From positions 1 to 23,486 of the forward strand of contig JBDRNO010000228.1 of NCBI GenBank assembly GCA_043811005.1: a stretch of DNA of 23,486 nt, read 5' to 3'. Source of the stretch: JBDRNO01 sp043811005 (GTDB taxonomy: Bacteria > Bacteroidota > Bacteroidia > NORP154). Below, in pieces: positions 16,185 through 22,709 of the stretch. The notes beneath the pieces are model-generated. The model was not told the origin of the DNA. It saw only the letters and a list, made by a program, of their open reading frames with translations, and ran no database searches. Within the stretch, counting starts at the first letter, position 1. The number at the start of each line of letters is the position of its first letter. A program made the translations under genes and the position numbers.

Positions 16185-16661
16185 ATGAACCATTCTTTTA
16201 AAGTAGGATTAAGCTTCGGGATCACATCAGGGGTTATCACAACATTGGGTCTGATGATTGGGTTATATGCCGGAACACACTCAAAGCTGGTTGTATTGGG
16301 TGGAGTGCTAACCATCGCTATTGCCGACTCACTCTCGGATGCAATGGGAATACACATATCTGAAGAGTCAGAAAATGTTCATACACATAAAGAAATATGG
16401 ATTTCTACCATATCAACTTTTTTTTCAAAGCTGATATGCGCTATTTCATTTATTATACCATTAATATTCTTCTCATTAGACATTGCAACAATTATAAGTG
16501 TTATTTGGGGATTACTTTTGCTGGGAATTTTCAGTTACTATATTGCTGTTGAGCAAAAAACAAAACCTTTTAAAGTAATTACTGAACATTTACTTCTTGC
16601 ATTATTAGTTATTGTTTTAACATATTTTGTGGGTAATAGTATTAATTCAATTTTTTGTTAA
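16185..16661 (+). CDS. VIT1/CCC1-like small integral membrane protein
   Basis: This 158-aa protein has about five transmembrane segments. The opening SFKVGLSFGITSGVITTLGL and the following AIADSLSDAMGIHISEESE resemble the first half of VIT1/CCC1 iron/manganese transporters, where acidic residues in the first helices and an SxxxGxxxSxxSE-type segment line the ion path. It lacks the long cytoplasmic metal-binding region of plant VIT1. Metal transport is therefore only suggested. I start it at the ATG 16185: an upstream in-frame ATG at 16089 would place the repeat element in the protein, and the shared pre-start motif supports 16185. Confidence 0.7.
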   Translation: MNHSFKVGLSFGITSGVITTLGLMIGLYAGTHSKLVVLGGVLTIAIADSLSDAMGIHISEESENVHTHKEIWISTISTFFSKLICAISFIIPLIFFSLDIATIISVIWGLLLLGIFSYYIAVEQKTKPFKVITEHLLLALLVIVLTYFVGNSINSIFC

Positions 16662-16674
16662 TATGACAATTTGT

Positions 16675-16686
16675 CTTTTTTAATTA
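16675..16686 (+). terminator. weak hairpin plus T-run after the VIT-like gene
   Basis: GACAATTTGTC followed by TTTTTT could form a very short stem (4 bp) with a U tract. The support is marginal. Confidence 0.2.
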
Positions 16687-16744
16687 TTTGGCAAGTTATT
16701 TGAATATAAATTAAAGTAATTAATAAGTTTATTTAAAAAAAAGT

Positions 16745-16829
16745 TGCCACGAAGGCACAAAGACATCCGCCAGCTGGCGGACACTAAGAAATCTTTGTGA
16801 TACTTAGTGTCTTGGTGCTTTTGTGGCTA
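16745..16829. repeat. 85-bp inverted-repeat element with GCCAC termini, upstream of grpE
   Basis: TGCCACGAAGGCACAAAGACA is mirrored by TGTCTTGGTGCTTTTGTGGC at 16809-16828, and ACACTAAG is mirrored by CTTAGTGT inside. The first two parts are separated by an inserted 16-bp palindrome at 16766-16781. Removing that palindrome restores a continuous hairpin arm. It is the same family as 15906-16149, and a half-like CGCAAAGGCGCAAAGGG lies at 18822-18838. Confidence 0.7.
16766..16781. repeat. 16-bp palindrome TCCGCCAGCTGGCGGA nested in a larger repeat
   Basis: This is a perfect 16-bp palindrome that interrupts the GACA-CACTAAG arm of the surrounding element. The identical 16-mer occurs inside mfd at 21192-21207. 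Confidence 0.75.
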
Positions 16830-16836
16830 AATATTT

Positions 16837-16848
16837 AAATTCCTATAC
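16837..16848 (+). promoter_or_regulatory. AAATTCCTATAC motif before grpE
   Basis: The motif ends 9 nt before the ATG at 16858. The flanks, AAATATTTAAAT on the left and TAAAAT on the right, are nearly the same as those before the T9SS protein gene at 4802 (minus strand). Confidence 0.4.
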
Positions 16849-16857
16849 GTTAAAATA

Positions 16858-17436
16858 ATGAAAAAAGACAATAATAAAAAGGAGGATACTACACAGCCCT
16901 CCATTGAGCCAGAAGCTACAGCCACTACCAAGGATAAAGGAGCAGAAGGCGAACCGGAACAAGAAGCTGAAGAGGATAAAAAAGAAGACATACCTGATGA
17001 TCAGCAGTCGAAATATAATGAATTAAACGATAGATATCTTCGGTTATACTCCGAATTTGATAATTATAAGCGAAGAACCACGAAGGAAAGGATCGAACTT
17101 TATAAATCAGCAGGAGAAGATATTGTAATCGCTTTGCTCCCGGTTATAGATGATTTTGAGAGAGCACTTAAATCAAATGAGGAAACGAATGACGTTGGGA
17201 TTATAAAAGAAGGAGTGAAGTTAGTCTATAGCAAGATGATAAACATCCTTGCTCAAAAGGGCTTGGGAAACATGGATTCAATGAAAAAAAAGTTCGACAC
17301 TGATTTGCATGAAGCGATAACCAAAATTCCCGCCCCATCCAGAAAACTCAGAGGAAAGGTTGTCGATGTTATTGAAAAGGGATATTTATTTAATAATAAG
17401 GTAATCAGGTATGCGAAGGTTGTTGTAGGGAATTAG
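16858..17436 (+). CDS. grpE: GrpE, nucleotide exchange factor for DnaK
   Basis: This 192-aa protein releases ADP from DnaK in the DnaK-DnaJ-GrpE chaperone cycle in the cytoplasm. Residues 1-50 are a charged, disordered lead rich in Glu and Lys. The long coiled-coil helix follows (YNELNDRYLRLYSEFDNYKR, then RTTKERIELYKSAGEDI). The C-terminal beta domain carries LLPVIDDFERALK, FDTDLHEAITKIPAP and GKVVDVIEKGYLFNNKVIRY, ending AKVVVGN. The length and motif order are normal for the family. dnaJ follows after a 194-bp gap that contains a structured repeat. No CIRCE operator was seen. Confidence 0.95.
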   Translation: MKKDNNKKEDTTQPSIEPEATATTKDKGAEGEPEQEAEEDKKEDIPDDQQSKYNELNDRYLRLYSEFDNYKRRTTKERIELYKSAGEDIVIALLPVIDDFERALKSNEETNDVGIIKEGVKLVYSKMINILAQKGLGNMDSMKKKFDTDLHEAITKIPAPSRKLRGKVVDVIEKGYLFNNKVIRYAKVVVGN

Positions 17437-17452
17437 TTTGTTGGTGAATGCA

Positions 17453-17578
17453 ATGCTAATATACTAAATTTACTCCGATGCCAATCCCGACAGCTATCTG
17501 GACGAATGAATACTAATGATACAAATATTTCACGCTACCTATTTGCTGTTATTCGTATAATTAGTATATTAGCATCGG
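17453..17578. repeat. 126-bp inverted-repeat element between grpE and dnaJ
   Basis: ATGCTAATATACTAA (17453-17467) is perfectly mirrored by TTAGTATATTAGCAT (17561-17575). CCGATGC (about 17474-17480) mirrors GCATCGG (17572-17578). A middle unit, ATACTAATGATACAAAT, is also close to the complement of the right arm. TCCCGACAGCTATCTGGA inside resembles the TCCCG-type element near 8026. It could shape the grpE-dnaJ transcript or be a mobile repeat. Confidence 0.65.
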
Positions 17579-17630
17579 GTATAATTATCAACCAATCAAT
17601 CAATACACAAACCAATCACTAAATCATTAA

Positions 17631-18779
17631 ATGAACAAGCGGGATTATTACGAAGTATTGGGAGTTTCAAAAGATGCCTCCGGGGCGGAGATAAAGAAAG
17701 CGTACAGAAAGATGGCATTAAAGTACCATCCCGACAAGAATCCGAATGATAAGAGTGCAGAAGACAAGTTCAAGGAGGCAGCTGAAGCTTACGAGGTCCT
17801 CTCTAACCCTGAAAAGAAGGGAAGGTATGATCAATTTGGTCACGCGGGGGTTGGAGGTACTGCAGGAGGGGGCTTTGGCGGTGGGTTCAGCGTAGAAGAC
17901 ATATTCTCTCAGTTTGGAGATATATTCGGTGGCTCACATCCATTTGAAAGCTTCTTTGGGGGTAGCCAGAGAAGAGGAAGAAGAGTTAACAGGGGCTCAA
18001 ACCTGAGGATAAAGGTTAAGCTCACTCTTGAGGAAATTACCAGTGGTGTTGAAAAAAATATCAAAGTCGAAAAATACATCCCCTGCTCTTCATGTAGTGG
18101 TACAGGCGCTCAAAACGGCTCAGGATTTAGTAATTGTTCTTCATGCAATGGAACCGGGCAGGTAACTCGTATGTCCAATACCATTCTCGGAACAATGCAA
18201 ACCACTTCAACCTGCCCTGGTTGCGGGGGTGAAGGACAAGTAATCACAAACAAATGCAAAAGCTGCTATGGCGATGGAATTGTAAGAGGTGATGAAACTA
18301 TTAAAATAAACATCCCTGCCGGAGTTGAAGATGGGATGCAACTCTCAGTTAGTGGCAAAGGCAATGCTGCCTCAAGGGGAGGAATCCCGGGTGATCTGAT
18401 TGTTGTTATAGAAGAAATTGAACACCCCTGGCTCTCAAGAGACGGCAGTAATTTATACTATGACCTGTATATCAATTTTTCCGATGCCGCTCTTGGTGCT
18501 ACTTCTGAAATACCCACCATTGAAGGAAAAGCAAAAATCAAAATTGAGGAAGGAACTCAATCAGGGAAATTATTACGGCTAAGAGGAAAGGGATTGCCTG
18601 CAGTGAACGGATATGGCAGAGGTGACCTTATTGTGAATATAAATGTTTGGACCCCTCAAAAACTCTCCAATGAGGAAAAGAAAATACTCGAGAATCTAAA
18701 GGATTCAGACAACTTCAAGCCCAACCCGCAAAAGAGGGATAAAAGTTTTTTTCAGAGGATGAATGAGTATTTTCGGTAG
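17631..18779 (+). CDS. dnaJ: DnaJ, Hsp40 co-chaperone
   Basis: This is a 382-aa type I J-protein that stimulates DnaK ATPase and delivers unfolded clients. The J domain (about 1-70) has the HPD motif at His33-Pro34-Asp35 and KRDYYEVLGVSKDAS at the start. The Gly/Phe region is about 74-125. Four CxxCxGxG zinc motifs (CSSCSGTG, CSSCNGTG, CPGCGGEG, CKSCYGDG) lie from Cys151 to about 220. The C-terminal substrate domain includes INIPAGVEDGMQLSVSGKG, PGDLIVVIEEIEHP and LRLRGKGLPAVNGYGRGDL. All key residues are intact and the length is normal. Confidence 0.96.
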   Translation: MNKRDYYEVLGVSKDASGAEIKKAYRKMALKYHPDKNPNDKSAEDKFKEAAEAYEVLSNPEKKGRYDQFGHAGVGGTAGGGFGGGFSVEDIFSQFGDIFGGSHPFESFFGGSQRRGRRVNRGSNLRIKVKLTLEEITSGVEKNIKVEKYIPCSSCSGTGAQNGSGFSNCSSCNGTGQVTRMSNTILGTMQTTSTCPGCGGEGQVITNKCKSCYGDGIVRGDETIKINIPAGVEDGMQLSVSGKGNAASRGGIPGDLIVVIEEIEHPWLSRDGSNLYYDLYINFSDAALGATSEIPTIEGKAKIKIEEGTQSGKLLRLRGKGLPAVNGYGRGDLIVNINVWTPQKLSNEEKKILENLKDSDNFKPNPQKRDKSFFQRMNEYFR

Positions 18780-18821
18780 CTTCAATAAATTTGAATTTCT
18801 CCTCCAGCTATTTGATCTCGC

Positions 18822-18838
18822 AAAGGCGCAAAGGGCGC
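18822..18838. repeat. degenerate GCAAAGGCGCAAAGGG repeat fragment
   Basis: CGCAAAGGCGCAAAGGG resembles one arm of the GCCACGAAGGCACAAAG family. No matching second arm was found, so this is probably a decayed half-element in the dnaJ-mfd gap. Confidence 0.35.
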
Positions 18839-18894
18839 AATGAATACCATGAATAATATTCGATAAAAGAGAAATAATCAGCATATATACATTG

Positions 18895-18912
18895 AAATTC
18901 CGATACTATAAA
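18895..18912 (+). promoter_or_regulatory. orphan AAATTCCGATAC motif at the end of mfd
   Basis: AAATTCCGATACTATAAA is identical to 247-264 and overlaps the mfd stop codon (TAG, 18906-18908 on the minus strand). No plus-strand gene follows it. Confidence 0.3.
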
Positions 18913-21900
18913 ACAGGTCTCAGCACAGCCAATGCCTTATCAATGCTGTCAACTACGTCAAAGGAAAGACTTAGCTTGTTTTTGGATTCTTTCATCCTGC
19001 ATGACGCGGGATGTTGCCGGATATAATCCAGTATTTTTAAGAAAAGGTCGGATTGATAGTAGGGTGAATCCTTGTCACTTATAAAATAACAGATCAGTTT
19101 ATCCTGTTTTAAAATGAGCTTTTCAAAACCAATTTCTTCGGATAACCATCGCAACCTCATGGTATTTAGCAGTTCTTCTGTTTGCTTAGGTAAAGGACCA
19201 AAACGGTCAATCAATTTATTTTTAAAGCTGAACAGTTCATCTTCCTCTGTTCCTTTCTGCCCGGGTTTTTTAATACCGTTCAATTCTTCGTATAAGCTCA
19301 TGCGTTCGGTGATGTTGTTAACATAATCATCGGGAATTAATATCTCCATGTCGGTATCAATCTGACAATCTTTTATAAAGGGACGGGGGACAGTGGGGCG
19401 AGGGATTTGCCTGGTATCAATTTCATCTGTTAGTTGTCCTTTGTCTTCCGGCTCTTTAAACAGTTCTTCAAATTCCTTGCTTTTTAATTCCTGTACTGCC
19501 TCATCCAATATTTTGTGGTACATGTTAAAACCCAGTTCATTGATAAAGCCGCTTTGCTCTGCTCCTAACAGGTTACCGGCTCCCCTTATGTCGAGATCGC
19601 GCAGGGCTATGTTAAACCCGCTTCCCAGTTCTGAGAAATCCTCTATTGCGTGTAAGCGTTTACGGGCTTCATTCGTTAGCGTTGAAACAGGCGGGGCTAA
19701 AAGGTAACAAAATGCTTTTTTGTTTGATCTTCCCACTCTTCCGCGCATCTGGTGCAGATCGCTCAATCCATATTGGTGGGCGTAATTAATGATGATGGTA
19801 TTTGCATTAGGTATGTCAAGTCCCGATTCTATGATGGTTGTTGCAACCAAAACATCGTATTCTTGCTCTATGAAATCTATCATTACTTTTTCGAGCTTCC
19901 TGCCTTCCATTTGCCCGTGTCCGATTGCTACTCTCGCCTCAGGACAAACCCGCCTGACCATTCCGGCAATCTCTTCAATGTTTTGAACGCGGTTATGAAC
20001 GAAAAACACCTGCCCGTTTCTCGAAACTTCATATAAGATTGCTTCGCGAATCACCTCCTCGTTGAATGAATGCAATTCGGTTTGAATGGGATACCTGTTT
20101 GGAGGAGGTGTATTGATGATTGACATGTCCCTTGCGCTCATCAATGAGAATTGTAATGTTCTGGGTATAGGAGTGGCGGTTAATGTAAGTGTGTCAACAT
20201 TTACCTTTAGGGATTTTAATTTTTCTTTTGTTGCAACGCCAAATTTTTGCTCTTCATCAATGATCAATAAGCCAATGTCTTTAAATTTCACGTCTTTACT
20301 AATCAACCTATGGGTTCCTATTATGATGTCAATTTGTCCGGTTTCTAATTTTTTTAATGTTTCTTTCTGTTGTTTTGCACTTTTAAACCTGTTAAGGTAA
20401 TCAATATTGCAGGGAAATTCTTCCAGCCGTTCCCGGAAGGTTTTATAATGCTGTAAAGCGAGGATTGTAGTTGGCACCAGTACTGCAACTTGTTTGCTGT
20501 CGGCAACTGCTTTGAGCGCTGCCCTGATGGCTATTTCGGTTTTTCCGAATCCCACATCACCGCAAACCAGCCGGTCCATGGGCACTGGCAATTCCATATC
20601 CTGTTTTACATCTTTTGTTGTATTTAGCTGGTCGGGGGTATCTTCATAAATAAAGGAAGCTTCTAATTCATTTTGGATATACGTGTCAGGAGAAAATTCA
20701 AATCCTTCCTGCGATTTTCTATTAGCATATAATTTAATAAGGTCTTTAGCAATATCCCTGACCTTTTTTTTGGTCTTTTGTTTTAGCTTGTTCCAGTTGG
20801 CGGACCCTAATTTGTTTAATTTCGGCTGAAAGCCCTCTTTTCCTGAATATTTTGAGATGCGGTGCAGCGAATGGATGCTCACATATAATATATCTCCGTC
20901 TTTATAGCTCAGCCGTATAGCTTCCTGTGGTTTACCGTTATTGTCAATTTTTTCCAGCCCTTCGAATTTCCCAATGCCATGATCAATATGAACGACAAAA
21001 TCACTCGGCTTAAGGTTATGGAACTCTTTTAAGGTTATAGCTTCTTTTTTACCAAATCCTCTTTTTAAACCGAACCGGTGATACCTGTCAAAGATCTGGT
21101 GATCGGTATAGCAGGCAATTTTCAGGTCTTTATCAATAAAACCTTCGTGTAGAGAAAGCAGGATTGGAGTAAACAATCCCTCTCCGGCTCTTCCGCCAGC
21201 TGGCGGAGAGAGAGAGCCACCGCTTTCGCCTTCCCATTCGAATGTAGATGACTCTTTGATAGCTGGCTTTTCCTCCCAATGGGGAGAGCCAAAGAGATTG
21301 GTCTCCCCTCTCCTTCGGAGAGTGGTAGGGGGAGAGGTGGGTTGGGCTTCAAATATAGCATACAAACGCTCGATCTGTTTTGAGCTATCTGTTAGGATAA
21401 TATTTTTAAATCCTTTTTTAATATTTTCGTTAAGGTTTTGGGTTAAGAGCTTAAAGTTCTTGTTAAATGCAGGTTGTGGAGAGATATTGTATTTAATAGT
21501 TATATGTGGGTCGAAGAAAAATTGATTTCCAAACTCAATTATAGAAAATTTCTTGAGTTCATTGATAAAATCGTTCGGAGAGACGAGGTAACTTGTCCCG
21601 ACTGCCCCGTCAGCACCGGAAACATCCCGGGATTGCCTCGTCCCTGCTTCTTTTAATTTATCAACGGTTAATTGAAAATCCTTAAACCATATTGTTGTAT
21701 TATCCGGGATGAATTGCAGGAAAGACTCTTGATTGATTATTGAGTATTGATTATTGAATATTGATAAATCGGGAATGATATTAATTTGATCTAATTTTTT
21801 AACGGACAATTGAGTGGCAATGTCAAAAGTTCGTATGGAGTCTACCTCATCACCGAAAAATTCAATCCGGTATGGGTTTTCGTGAGAGAAGGAGAACACA

Positions 21901-22709
21901 TCAACTATACCTCCCCTAACCGAGAATTGCCCCGGTTCATTAACAAAGTCAGAATATTCAAAACCATATTCATTTAATAGCTCGGTAATAAAATCTATTG
22001 ACACTTTTTCTCCACTGGTTAATACAATGGTGTTATCGCTGAATTGTTTTTGTGAAACGACCTTCTCACTAAGCGCTTCGGGGTAGGTAACGATACAAGT
22101 AGAGTCGCGATGAAGAATACAAGTAGAGACGCGATGCATCGCGTCTCTACTTGTATTCTTCATCGCGTCTTTTTTTTTATTTATTCGAACAAAAACTTCT
22201 GTCCTGAGCCCTACATTTGTATTATCAATTTCATCGGGATGATCAGGATGCTTGTAAGAAGGGGGAAAGAACAATACAGAATCCGCGCCAGTGAAAGCGG
22301 GGTCACCTGCCTGCGCTGAAGCTTCCCACTTCGCAAAAGCTTCGCGGGACAGGTCGGCAGGCAGGCGTGACACGGCTTTCACTCTATCTGATAAATTTTC
22401 CATGTCGTTGAGAAAGCAAGCGGCTTCTTCTTTGTCGGAAAGTACGAAAAGGTGTGTATTGGAGTGATCTTTAGCGACAGCTGATGCAATAAAGGTATGA
22501 GCAGAACCGGTAATTCCCTTGAGGTGAATGTAGCAGGGATGTCCTGTTGTAAGTTCGTTTACATAACCACTACTTATTTTACCGGATGCTTCTGGTATCT
22601 GCTTTGGATGGATTTTTTCTTCAAGCAGAAACGTTGAATGTAAAGATTCTACTATTTGTGCGGTTTTTTCATCCTGTTGGAAAAGCTGTATCAGATTTTG
22701 TATATTCAT
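18906..22709 (-). CDS. mfd: Mfd, transcription-repair coupling factor, with in-frame palindromic insertions
   Basis: This 1267-aa translocase removes stalled RNA polymerase and recruits UvrA in nucleotide excision repair. The N-terminal UvrB-like part carries VLFFPPSYKHP and NEPGQFSVRGGIVDVFSF. The RNA-polymerase interaction (CarD-like) domain is at about 560-630 (DFVVHIDHGIGKFEGLEKI). The motor has Walker A GDVGFGKTEIAI (about 716) and Walker B IDEEQKFG (about 816). It also has TATPIPRTLQFSLMS, TTIIESGLDIPNANT and QMRGRVGRSNK. The TRCF C-terminal domain is at about 1140-1267. I would expect about 1100-1130 aa in related bacteria. The excess is mostly explained by four stretches unlike the family, each on a palindromic DNA element, at about 109-139, 181-201, 356-376 and 454-511. 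All lie before the RNA-polymerase interaction domain. The motor motifs are intact, so the protein may still work. Confidence 0.95.
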   Translation of the reverse strand: MNIQNLIQLFQQDEKTAQIVESLHSTFLLEEKIHPKQIPEASGKISSGYVNELTTGHPCYIHLKGITGSAHTFIASAVAKDHSNTHLFVLSDKEEAACFLNDMENLSDRVKAVSRLPADLSREAFAKWEASAQAGDPAFTGADSVLFFPPSYKHPDHPDEIDNTNVGLRTEVFVRINKKKDAMKNTSRDAMHRVSTCILHRDSTCIVTYPEALSEKVVSQKQFSDNTIVLTSGEKVSIDFITELLNEYGFEYSDFVNEPGQFSVRGGIVDVFSFSHENPYRIEFFGDEVDSIRTFDIATQLSVKKLDQINIIPDLSIFNNQYSIINQESFLQFIPDNTTIWFKDFQLTVDKLKEAGTRQSRDVSGADGAVGTSYLVSPNDFINELKKFSIIEFGNQFFFDPHITIKYNISPQPAFNKNFKLLTQNLNENIKKGFKNIILTDSSKQIERLYAIFEAQPTSPPTTLRRRGETNLFGSPHWEEKPAIKESSTFEWEGESGGSLSPPAGGRAGEGLFTPILLSLHEGFIDKDLKIACYTDHQIFDRYHRFGLKRGFGKKEAITLKEFHNLKPSDFVVHIDHGIGKFEGLEKIDNNGKPQEAIRLSYKDGDILYVSIHSLHRISKYSGKEGFQPKLNKLGSANWNKLKQKTKKKVRDIAKDLIKLYANRKSQEGFEFSPDTYIQNELEASFIYEDTPDQLNTTKDVKQDMELPVPMDRLVCGDVGFGKTEIAIRAALKAVADSKQVAVLVPTTILALQHYKTFRERLEEFPCNIDYLNRFKSAKQQKETLKKLETGQIDIIIGTHRLISKDVKFKDIGLLIIDEEQKFGVATKEKLKSLKVNVDTLTLTATPIPRTLQFSLMSARDMSIINTPPPNRYPIQTELHSFNEEVIREAILYEVSRNGQVFFVHNRVQNIEEIAGMVRRVCPEARVAIGHGQMEGRKLEKVMIDFIEQEYDVLVATTIIESGLDIPNANTIIINYAHQYGLSDLHQMRGRVGRSNKKAFCYLLAPPVSTLTNEARKRLHAIEDFSELGSGFNIALRDLDIRGAGNLLGAEQSGFINELGFNMYHKILDEAVQELKSKEFEELFKEPEDKGQLTDEIDTRQIPRPTVPRPFIKDCQIDTDMEILIPDDYVNNITERMSLYEELNGIKKPGQKGTEEDELFSFKNKLIDRFGPLPKQTEELLNTMRLRWLSEEIGFEKLILKQDKLICYFISDKDSPYYQSDLFLKILDYIRQHPASCRMKESKNKLSLSFDVVDSIDKALAVLRPVL
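21177..21347. repeat. composite palindromic insert in mfd (about 57 codons)
   Basis: This stretch encodes PTSPPTTLRRRGETNLFGSP, then HWEEK, a middle part, and GGSLSPPAGGRAGEG, which do not look like Mfd. The DNA is made of CTCTCC/GGAGAG pairs, including CTCTCCTTCGGAGAG (about 21307-21321), CTCCCAATGGGGAG, and the nested 16-mer TCCGCCAGCTGGCGGA at 21192-21207. Normal Mfd sequence resumes at FTPILLSLHEGFIDKDLKIA. Confidence 0.7.
21192..21207. repeat. 16-bp palindrome TCCGCCAGCTGGCGGA inside the mfd insert
   Basis: This is a perfect palindrome identical to 16766-16781. On the mfd strand it encodes SPPAGG. It is nested in the composite insert. Confidence 0.75.
21582..21642. repeat. 61-bp palindromic insert in mfd
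   Basis: Arms GACGAGGTAA (21582-21591) and TTGCCTCGTC (21633-21642) match at 9 of 10 positions. TGTCCCGAC and ATCCCGGGAT lie inside. On the mfd strand it encodes TRQSRDVSGADGAVGTSY, in a region where the family is variable, so this is the least certain of the four inserts. Confidence 0.55.
22106..22167. repeat. 62-bp perfect palindrome inserted in mfd
   Basis: The sequence reads the same on both strands from 22106 to 22167, with its centre at ATGCAT (22134-22139). The arm includes GTAGAGACGCGATG and GATGAAGAATACAAG. A partial extra copy of the arm, ACAAGTAGAGTCGCGATG, adjoins it on the left (22096-22112). On the mfd strand it encodes DAMKNTSRDAMHRVSTCILH, inserted between RTEVFVRINKK and IVTYPEALSEK, which are normally close together. 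Confidence 0.85.
22291..22382. repeat. 92-bp inverted-repeat insert in mfd
   Basis: The outer arms, beginning GTGAAAGCGGGGTCAC at 22291 and ending GTGACACGGCTTTCAC at 22382, match with about two mismatches and one extra base. CCTGCCTGC and GCAGGCAGG continue the stem, and GAAGCTT/AAGCTTC pairs inside. On the mfd strand it encodes VSRLPADLSREAFAKWEASA and QAGDPAFTG, placed between FLNDMENL and VLFFPPSYKHP. Confidence 0.8.

Noticed and set aside
15906..16829. CRISPR-like repeats between the FeS-Mo gene and grpE
   Set aside because: The repeated units are inverted, of unequal spacing, and lack regular spacers or cas genes.
22110..22319. Plus-strand frame whose first 19 residues equal part of the mfd product
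   Set aside because: The identity is caused by the 62-bp palindrome reading the same on both strands. It is not a second gene.
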